A DNA stretch of 50,404 nucleotides from JAEUNJ01 sp052035955. GTDB lineage: Bacteria > Pseudomonadota > Gammaproteobacteria > Burkholderiales > Rhodocyclaceae. The position numbers and the translations under genes were made by a program. Under the pieces are notes generated by a model, which was given only the letters and a program-made list of their open reading frames with translations, did no database searches and was not told the DNA's origin. Positions within the stretch are counted from its first letter, which is position 1, and each line of letters opens with the position of its first letter. Positions 45,551-50,404 of this stretch are shown here, one piece after another. The stretch lies in the NCBI GenBank assembly GCA_052035955.1, contig JBPOHD010000118.1:1-50404 (forward strand). Direction: 5' to 3'.

Positions 45551-45578
45551 AAATGGGGACAAGCGGCCCGATTTCAAT
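45551..45578 (-). promoter_or_regulatory. Sigma-32 heat-shock promoter of clpB
   Basis: On the minus strand ATTGAAA (45572-45578), a 13-base spacer and a perfect CCCCATTT (45551-45558) match the RpoH consensus with one mismatch in the -35. Spacing is identical to that of the htpG promoter. The start would be near 45544, giving about 30 bases of leader. Confidence 0.88.
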
Positions 45579-45631
45579 CGTCCGGCCGTCGGGCGAGCGT
45601 CCGCCGCCCCGCCTTCCTGCTCGTTTTTTGA

Positions 45632-45643
45632 CCTAGGTCTAGG
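45632..45643. promoter_or_regulatory. Palindrome in the clpB/CoA-transferase intergenic region
   Basis: CCTAGGTCTAGG is a CCTAG-GT-CTAGG inverted repeat directly after a TTTTTTGA run, about 97 bases before the CoA-transferase start. CTAG is rare in such GC-rich DNA, so two copies here may mark an operator. The binding protein is unknown. Confidence 0.3.
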
Positions 45644-45739
45644 CCGGGAACGCCCGTCCCGGGCAGAATCCCGCTTGCCGCCGCCATATCGCCGGCCGGG
45701 GTGTCTCCGGCGTCGCGCGGCCCGAATCCAGGAGAAACA

Positions 45740-47743
45740 ATGCATCCGCACGCCCGCCATCCCCTGGCCCAGAGCCTCCGCACCGGCGACAGCGGCAAGA
45801 TCGTCACCGCCCGGGAGGCCGTCGCCCTGATCCGCGACGGCGACACCCTCGCCACCACGGGCTTCGTCGGCATCGGCTTCGCCGAGAACATCGCCGTGGC
45901 CCTCGAGCAGCGCTTCCTCGAATCCCTGGAAAAGGATGCCCAGGGCCAGGGCAGCCCGAGGGGCCTCACCGTGGTCTACGCGGCCGGCCAGGGCGACGGC
46001 AAGGAACGGGGCCTGAACCACCTGGGCCACGACGGCCTGGTGGCGCGGGTCATCGGCGGCCACTGGGGCCTGGTGCCGCGCCTGCAGGAACTGGCCGTCG
46101 CCAACCGCCTCGAGGCCTGGAACCTGCCCCAGGGCGTCATCGCCCACCTCTACCGGGACATCGCGGCCGGCAAGCCGGGCACCCTGACCCGCATCGGCCT
46201 GGGCACCTTCGTGGACCCGCGCCACGGCGGCGGCAAGCTGAATGCGCGGACCACGGACGACCTGGTCCGGATCATGGAGATCGATGGCGAGGAATATCTC
46301 TTCTACAAGGCCTTCCCCATCCACGTCGGCATCGTCCGCGGCACCACGGCCGACCCGGACGGCAACGTCACCATGGAGAAGGAAGCCCTGACCCTGGAAG
46401 GCCAGGCCATCGCCATGGCCGCCCGCAACTCGGGGGGCATCGTCATCGCCCAGGTGGAGCGGATCGCCGACCGGGGCACCCTGAACCCGCGCCAGGTGAA
46501 GATCCCCGGCATCCTGGTCGATTGCGTCGTGGTGGCCGAAAAGCCCGAGTACCACATGCAGACCTTCCTGGAACAGTACAACCCCGCCTTCGCGGGGGAA
46601 ATCCGCGTCCCCATGTCGGCGATCCCGCCCATGCCGATGGACGAGCGCAAGATCATCGCCCGGCGCGCCGCCCTGGAGCTGCGGGCCAATGCGGTGGTGA
46701 ACCTGGGGATCGGCATGCCCGAGGGCGTCGCATCCGTGGCCGCCGAGGAAAGGATCATCGATCTCATGACCCTGACCGCGGAACCCGGGGTGATCGGCGG
46801 CGTGCCGGCCGGCGGGCTCAATTTCGGCGCCGCCACCAATACCCAGGCCATCATCGACCAGCCCAGCCAGTTCGACTTCTACGACGGCGGTGGCCTCGAC
46901 ATGGCCTTCCTGGGCCTGGCCCAGGCAGACCGGGAAGGCAACCTCAACGTTTCCAAGTTCGGTCCCCGGCTGGCCGGCGCCGGTGGCTTCATCAACATCT
47001 CCCAGAGCGCCAAGAAGGTCGTCTTCGTCGGCACCTTCACCGCCGGCAACCTGGAGGTGGCGGTGGCGGACGGCCGCCTGCGCATCGTCGAGGACGGTCG
47101 CGCGGCCAAGTTCGTCGAGGCCGTGGAACACCGCACCTTCAGCGGCGCCGAGGCCAGTCGGCGCCAGCTGCCGGTGCTCTTCATCACCGAGCGCTGCGTC
47201 TTCCGCCTGACCCCGGAGGGACTGGAGCTTACCGAGATCGCCCCCGGGGTCGACCTGCAGAAAGACATCCTAGACAGGATGGGCTTTCGTCCCCTGATGC
47301 CCCGGGAGCCGGCCCTCATGGACCCCCGCATCTTCGCCGCCGACCCCATGGGCCTGCGCCAGGACATGCTGGACCTGCCGCTGGAGGCCCGCCTGTCCTA
47401 CGATCCGGGGCAGAATCTGTTCTTCGTCAATTTCGAGGGACTCAGCGTGCGCAGCCGCGAGGACGTCGAGCGGGTCCGCCAGGCGGTGGAGGCCAGCCTG
47501 GCCGACGTGCCGCACAAGGTCTATGCAATCGTCAATTACGACCGCTTCGGCATCGCCCCGGAACTGGTCGACGACTATATCGGAATGGTCAAGGGCATCA
47601 TGGACGCCCACTACCACGACGTCACCCGTTACACCACCAGCACCTTCCTCAGGGTTAAACTGGGAGAAGCCATGGAACGTCGGCGGGTGGCACCCCATAT
47701 CTACGAGAACGCGGAGGAAGCGCGCGCCCATTTGAGCACTTGA
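45740..47743 (+). CDS. Acyl-CoA:acetate/3-ketoacid CoA-transferase with C-terminal extension
   Basis: A 667-residue family I CoA-transferase related to propionate CoA-transferase (about 520 residues) and YdiF. It moves CoA between short-chain acids through a glutamyl-CoA intermediate. The alpha half has IRDGDTLATTGFVGIGFAEN. The beta half has VNLGIGMPEGVASVAAEERI and the catalytic Glu348 in TLTAEPGVIGGVPAGGLNFG. About 130 residues beyond the usual end (roughly 535-667) form a separate domain with FFVNFEGLSVRSREDVERVR and VYAIVNYDRFGIAPELVDDY, which looks STAS-like in pattern but is not certain. AGGAG precedes the ATG. It is 109 bp upstream of the phasin gene, consistent with a role in acyl-CoA supply for PHA. 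Confidence 0.9.
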   Translation: MHPHARHPLAQSLRTGDSGKIVTAREAVALIRDGDTLATTGFVGIGFAENIAVALEQRFLESLEKDAQGQGSPRGLTVVYAAGQGDGKERGLNHLGHDGLVARVIGGHWGLVPRLQELAVANRLEAWNLPQGVIAHLYRDIAAGKPGTLTRIGLGTFVDPRHGGGKLNARTTDDLVRIMEIDGEEYLFYKAFPIHVGIVRGTTADPDGNVTMEKEALTLEGQAIAMAARNSGGIVIAQVERIADRGTLNPRQVKIPGILVDCVVVAEKPEYHMQTFLEQYNPAFAGEIRVPMSAIPPMPMDERKIIARRAALELRANAVVNLGIGMPEGVASVAAEERIIDLMTLTAEPGVIGGVPAGGLNFGAATNTQAIIDQPSQFDFYDGGGLDMAFLGLAQADREGNLNVSKFGPRLAGAGGFINISQSAKKVVFVGTFTAGNLEVAVADGRLRIVEDGRAAKFVEAVEHRTFSGAEASRRQLPVLFITERCVFRLTPEGLELTEIAPGVDLQKDILDRMGFRPLMPREPALMDPRIFAADPMGLRQDMLDLPLEARLSYDPGQNLFFVNFEGLSVRSREDVERVRQAVEASLADVPHKVYAIVNYDRFGIAPELVDDYIGMVKGIMDAHYHDVTRYTTSTFLRVKLGEAMERRRVAPHIYENAEEARAHLST

Positions 47744-47751
47744 CCGGCCGA

Positions 47752-47791
47752 CCGATACCCGACAATGCTAATCGGGTTACGGGTCAGGGTA
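47752..47791. repeat. Dyad between the CoA-transferase and phasin genes
   Basis: GATACCCGAC (47752-47761) and GTCAGGGTATC (47781-47791) are inverted copies with one extra base in the second arm. They are separated by about 19 bases. It may be a Rho-type terminator for the CoA-transferase or an operator for the phasin; there is no T-tract. Confidence 0.35.
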
Positions 47792-47852
47792 TCGTAAGCC
47801 GGGCCTGCTATTGTTTTTCCACGGATCCAACATCCATCGTCAGGAGGGAGTC

Positions 47853-48377
47853 ATGGCTGCAAAGAACGATCAATTCAACGAACTGCATCGCAAGAACCTG
47901 GAGGCGGCCATGCGCCTGGCGCAGCTTTCCATCGACAATTCCCAGCGCATCATGGCCCTCCAGACCGAACTGGCCAAGGACCTGTTCGAGCAGGGCGTCG
48001 AGAATGCCCGCGCCCTGACCGGCGCCAAGGACCCGAGTGACCTGATGACCCTGCGCACCCGCTACGCCCAGGACACCACCCAGCGCATGATGCTGACGGC
48101 CCAGAAAATCGCCGAGATCGGTGCCGAGGCGCGGGGCGAGTTCTCCCGCCTGCTCACCGAGCAGCTCGCGTCCGGCAGCCACGAGATGGCCGAGGCCTTC
48201 CAGTCCTTCTTCAAGAGCATCCCCGGCGGCGGCGGCGGCAACGCCATGGACGTCTTCCAGAAGGCCATGGCCAACGCGAACACCGCCTTCGACCAGATCT
48301 CCAAGGCGTCCTCGGTGGCCTTCGAGGGCATGAACGAGATGGCCAGGAAGGCGACCAACCCCCGCGGCAAGAAATAA
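47853..48377 (+). CDS. Phasin family protein
   Basis: A 174-residue helical protein of the type that coats PHA granules and controls their size and number. The opening QFNELHRKNLEAAMRLAQLS and the pattern of long amphipathic helices with few aromatics are typical. The C-terminal third contains NTAFDQISKASSVAFEGMNE followed by a basic tail ending PRGKK. A glycine run (GGGGG) breaks the helices near residue 126. CAGGAGGG precedes the ATG at 47853; an ATG 14 codons upstream lacks a site. The gene ends in a strong terminator and is probably highly expressed. No PHA synthase is in the window. Confidence 0.9.
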   Translation: MAAKNDQFNELHRKNLEAAMRLAQLSIDNSQRIMALQTELAKDLFEQGVENARALTGAKDPSDLMTLRTRYAQDTTQRMMLTAQKIAEIGAEARGEFSRLLTEQLASGSHEMAEAFQSFFKSIPGGGGGNAMDVFQKAMANANTAFDQISKASSVAFEGMNEMARKATNPRGKK

Positions 48378-48420
48378 CACCCGGCCGGCACCCTGCCATC
48401 GGCGGGGAGCGCACCCGGAG

Positions 48421-48450
48421 AGCCCGATCGGCAACGATCGGGCTTTTTTT
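48421..48450 (+). terminator. Rho-independent terminator of the phasin gene
   Basis: A perfect 10-bp stem, AGCCCGATCG / CGATCGGGCT, with a GCAA tetraloop is followed by seven T. It is 43 bases after the phasin stop, a textbook intrinsic terminator. Confidence 0.95.
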
Positions 48451-48556
48451 CTCGCGCATCGGGACGCGGCACGGCGTCGGCCTTCTCATCGAATGATTTA
48501 CGTCTTACCATTGCAGCTCACAACTATCCCGGCTCACCGGGAAACAAGGAGGTGAC

Positions 48557-50194
48557 ATGGCCTCATCCAGCCCCAGCCTGCGCCAGCGCTTGTTCCTCAC
48601 CCTCGCGGCGACCCTTGCCGCCCTGGTTCTCCTCTTCGTCGTCGTCCTCCACACCGAGCGCCAGATCCTCCTGCAGGACCGCCAGGAGAAGGTCCGCAAC
48701 CTGGTGGAGACGGCCCATGGGGTGATCGCCAGTTTCGAGGCGGCGGCGAAGGCCGGCAAGATGCCCGACGCCGACGCCCGCAAGGCCGCGGCGGAGGCCG
48801 TGCGCGCCATGCGCTACGACGGCAGCGAGTATTTCTGGATCAACGACATGAGCCCCGCCATCGTGATGCACGCGGCGAAGCCCGAACTCGAGGGCAAGGA
48901 CATGTCCAGCCTCAAGGACCCGAACGGCAAGTTCCTGTTCAAGGAATTCGTCGACGTGGTGAAGAAGGACGGCGGCGGCCTCGTCGATTACCTCTGGCCG
49001 AAGCCAGGGTCCGATGCGCCGGTGCCCAAGGTCTCCTACGTGAAGGGCTTTGCGCCCTGGGGCTGGATCGTCGGCACCGGCATCTACCTGGACGACGTGG
49101 ACCGTATCTTCCGGGAGGCCGCCTGGAAGTTCCTCGGCTGGGCCGTGTTCATCGTCGCCATCGTGGGCGTATCGCTGCTGCTGCTCCAGCGGTCCCTGAC
49201 CCGGCTCCTGGGCGGCGAACCGCGGGATGCGGCCATGGCGGCGCGGCGCATCGCCGAGGGCGACCTGGCTTCCGAGGTGCCCTGCCGTCCCGGCGACGGC
49301 GAGAGCCTGCTGGCCGCCATGAAGGCGATGCAGGAACGGCTGCGCGCCATGATCGCCGAGGTGCTCGGCGAGGCCGAACGCCTGACCCGGGATGCCGAAA
49401 TCATGCAGACCACGTCGGAGCACATGGCCGACCGCTCGCGCAGCCAGAGCGAGGCGGCCCAGGCCATCGCCGCCGCCGTCGAGGAAATGTCCGTCAGCAT
49501 CGACCAGATCGCCCAGAGCGCCGGCGAGGCCAATGCCATCGCCACCGAGGCCGACGCGCTGGCCGAATCCGGCGGCAAGGTGATCAAGGAAGTGTCGTCG
49601 GAGATCAGCCGCCTGTCCGACGCGGTGAACCAGTCCTCCGGCCAGATCCAGGAACTGGAGCGGCACTCCGAGGAGATCAACTCCATCGTCAACACGATCA
49701 AGGAGATCGCCGACCAGACCAACCTCCTGGCCCTCAATGCCGCCATCGAGGCCGCCCGGGCCGGAGAGCAGGGCCGCGGCTTCGCCGTCGTCGCCGACGA
49801 GGTACGCAAGCTGGCCGAACGCACGACGGCCTCGACGGGCGAGATCGCCGGCACCATAGCCCGCATCCAGGACGACACCCACTCCGCCGTCGCCAGCATG
49901 ACCGCCGGGGTCCAGAAGGCCGGCGAAGGCGTCCGCCTGACCGGCGAAGCCGCCGACTCCGTGGTCCGCATCCGCGAAGGCGCCCGCCGGGTGTCGGCGA
50001 CGGTCACCGGGATTTCCGAATCCATCCGCGAACAGAGCGCCGCCAGCAACGAGATCGCCGGCCGCGTCGAGCGCATCGCCGAAATGACCGAGCAGAGCGC
50101 CGCCGAGGTCGCCGGCACCGCAGCCGCCGCAAAGGACCTCCAGGAAACCTCGCGCGCCCTGCACGCCTCCATGGGCCGCTTCCGGCTGCGATAG
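48557..50194 (+). CDS. Methyl-accepting chemotaxis protein with a Cache sensor
   Basis: A 545-residue transmembrane chemoreceptor. A first helix (about residues 12-32) and a second (about 190-212) bracket a single-Cache periplasmic sensor with the hallmark YDGSEYFWINDMSPAIVMHA, GKDMSSLKDPNGK and WGWIVGTGIYLDDV; such domains bind small organic acids. A HAMP segment (LLGGEPRDAAMAARRIAEGD) follows. The signalling tip is EIADQTNLLALNAAIEAARA then GEQGRGFAVVADEVRKLAER, identical to that of the receptor at 14639. A near-perfect ribosome site, AAGGAGGTGAC, touches the ATG. No CheR-docking tail is present. Confidence 0.95.
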   Translation: MASSSPSLRQRLFLTLAATLAALVLLFVVVLHTERQILLQDRQEKVRNLVETAHGVIASFEAAAKAGKMPDADARKAAAEAVRAMRYDGSEYFWINDMSPAIVMHAAKPELEGKDMSSLKDPNGKFLFKEFVDVVKKDGGGLVDYLWPKPGSDAPVPKVSYVKGFAPWGWIVGTGIYLDDVDRIFREAAWKFLGWAVFIVAIVGVSLLLLQRSLTRLLGGEPRDAAMAARRIAEGDLASEVPCRPGDGESLLAAMKAMQERLRAMIAEVLGEAERLTRDAEIMQTTSEHMADRSRSQSEAAQAIAAAVEEMSVSIDQIAQSAGEANAIATEADALAESGGKVIKEVSSEISRLSDAVNQSSGQIQELERHSEEINSIVNTIKEIADQTNLLALNAAIEAARAGEQGRGFAVVADEVRKLAERTTASTGEIAGTIARIQDDTHSAVASMTAGVQKAGEGVRLTGEAADSVVRIREGARRVSATVTGISESIREQSAASNEIAGRVERIAEMTEQSAAEVAGTAAAAKDLQETSRALHASMGRFRLR

Positions 50195-50224
50195 GAAGCG
50201 CCGCGGGATTCGCGAGAACGGAAA

Positions 50225-50355
50225 CCCCATCGCGGCGTGACCGCCGCTCCTACAAAACCGAACGCCCCCTGTAGGAGCGCCGCATGCGGCGCGATTGCCG
50301 CGGCTCCCGACCCCATCGCGGCGTGACCGCCGCTCCTACAAAACCGGACGCCCCC
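50225..50355. repeat. Cluster of REP-like palindromes
   Basis: A unit of about 45 bases beginning CCCCATCGCGGCGTGACCGC and running through CTCCTACAAAACCG occurs at 50225-50269 and again at 50311-50355, with about two mismatches. Between them (50270-50297) is an inverted, diverged relative, TGTAGGAGCG followed by CCGCATGCGGCGCGATTG. Each unit contains an internal GCGGCG...CGCCGC palindrome. The alternation of direct and inverted units resembles the REP/BIME elements spread by REP-associated tyrosine transposases. It occupies the intergenic stretch after the chemoreceptor. Confidence 0.8.
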
Positions 50356-50404
50356 CCAAGGAGCCCCGCCGCCGGCGCCGGAGCAGCAGCGACAGACCCC
50401 CCCG

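Overview
The window is about 50 kb of very GC-rich, tightly packed bacterial DNA, almost certainly chromosomal. Gene content points to a betaproteobacterium, most likely Rhodocyclales-like. The evidence is a DUF3567 protein (a betaproteobacterial family), a phasin typical of polyhydroxyalkanoate (PHA) storers, two chemoreceptors, a complex hybrid sensor kinase, an FNR-type promoter and REP-like palindromes. This placement is inference from gene families, not from a marker gene. No rRNA, tRNA, CRISPR array or prophage was seen, and no stretch over 300 bases lacks a gene.

Layout. Positions 1-120 hold the start of an IS5-like transposase leaving the window, next to a hypoxanthine/uracil-DNA glycosylase gene. 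0.6-8.4 kb: htpG behind a textbook sigma-32 promoter, a glutathione transferase, an emrAB efflux pair divergent from a marR gene, an MFS carrier and a hotdog thioesterase. 8.4-11.9 kb: an overlapping dsbC-greB-clpX-like operon, in which the ClpX paralogue lacks its zinc domain and normal pore loops, then azlCD. 12-16.9 kb: a Ser/Thr kinase-HDOD-GAF protein, a chemoreceptor, and small DUF3567 and DUF465 proteins. 17-25.7 kb: metY-hydrolase-DUF2189, then a five-gene export cluster (HlyD adaptor, ABC ATPase, two FtsX/MacB-type permeases, MFS). 25.8-29.5 kb: a 1,237-residue hybrid histidine kinase.

29.6-36.9 kb is a lipid/redox neighbourhood: a wax ester synthase/DGAT-like protein with an altered active-site motif, two alpha/beta hydrolases, an XRE regulator, YajD, a stand-alone DsbD N-terminal domain, a redoxin and an NAD-dependent epimerase. 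36.9-39.9 kb is an operon of cytochrome c, a YeeE/YedE sulfur transporter and a periplasmic triple-rhodanese protein. An FNR-type box lies about 40.5 bp upstream of its predicted start, so it looks like an oxygen-controlled sulfur module. 40-45.5 kb: clpB (second sigma-32 promoter), a Dyp peroxidase, an HtrA-like protease and a TlpA-like thioredoxin in a row, a stress and protein-quality set. 45.7-48.5 kb: a CoA-transferase with an unusual C-terminal extension, then a phasin with a strong terminator, suggesting acyl-CoA/PHA metabolism. 48.6-50.4 kb: a Cache chemoreceptor and a cluster of REP-like inverted repeats at the right edge.

The strongest candidates for something not well described are the FNR-controlled cytochrome c/YeeE/triple-rhodanese module, the pore-altered ClpX paralogue coupled to GreB and DsbC, and the kinase-HDOD-GAF protein.
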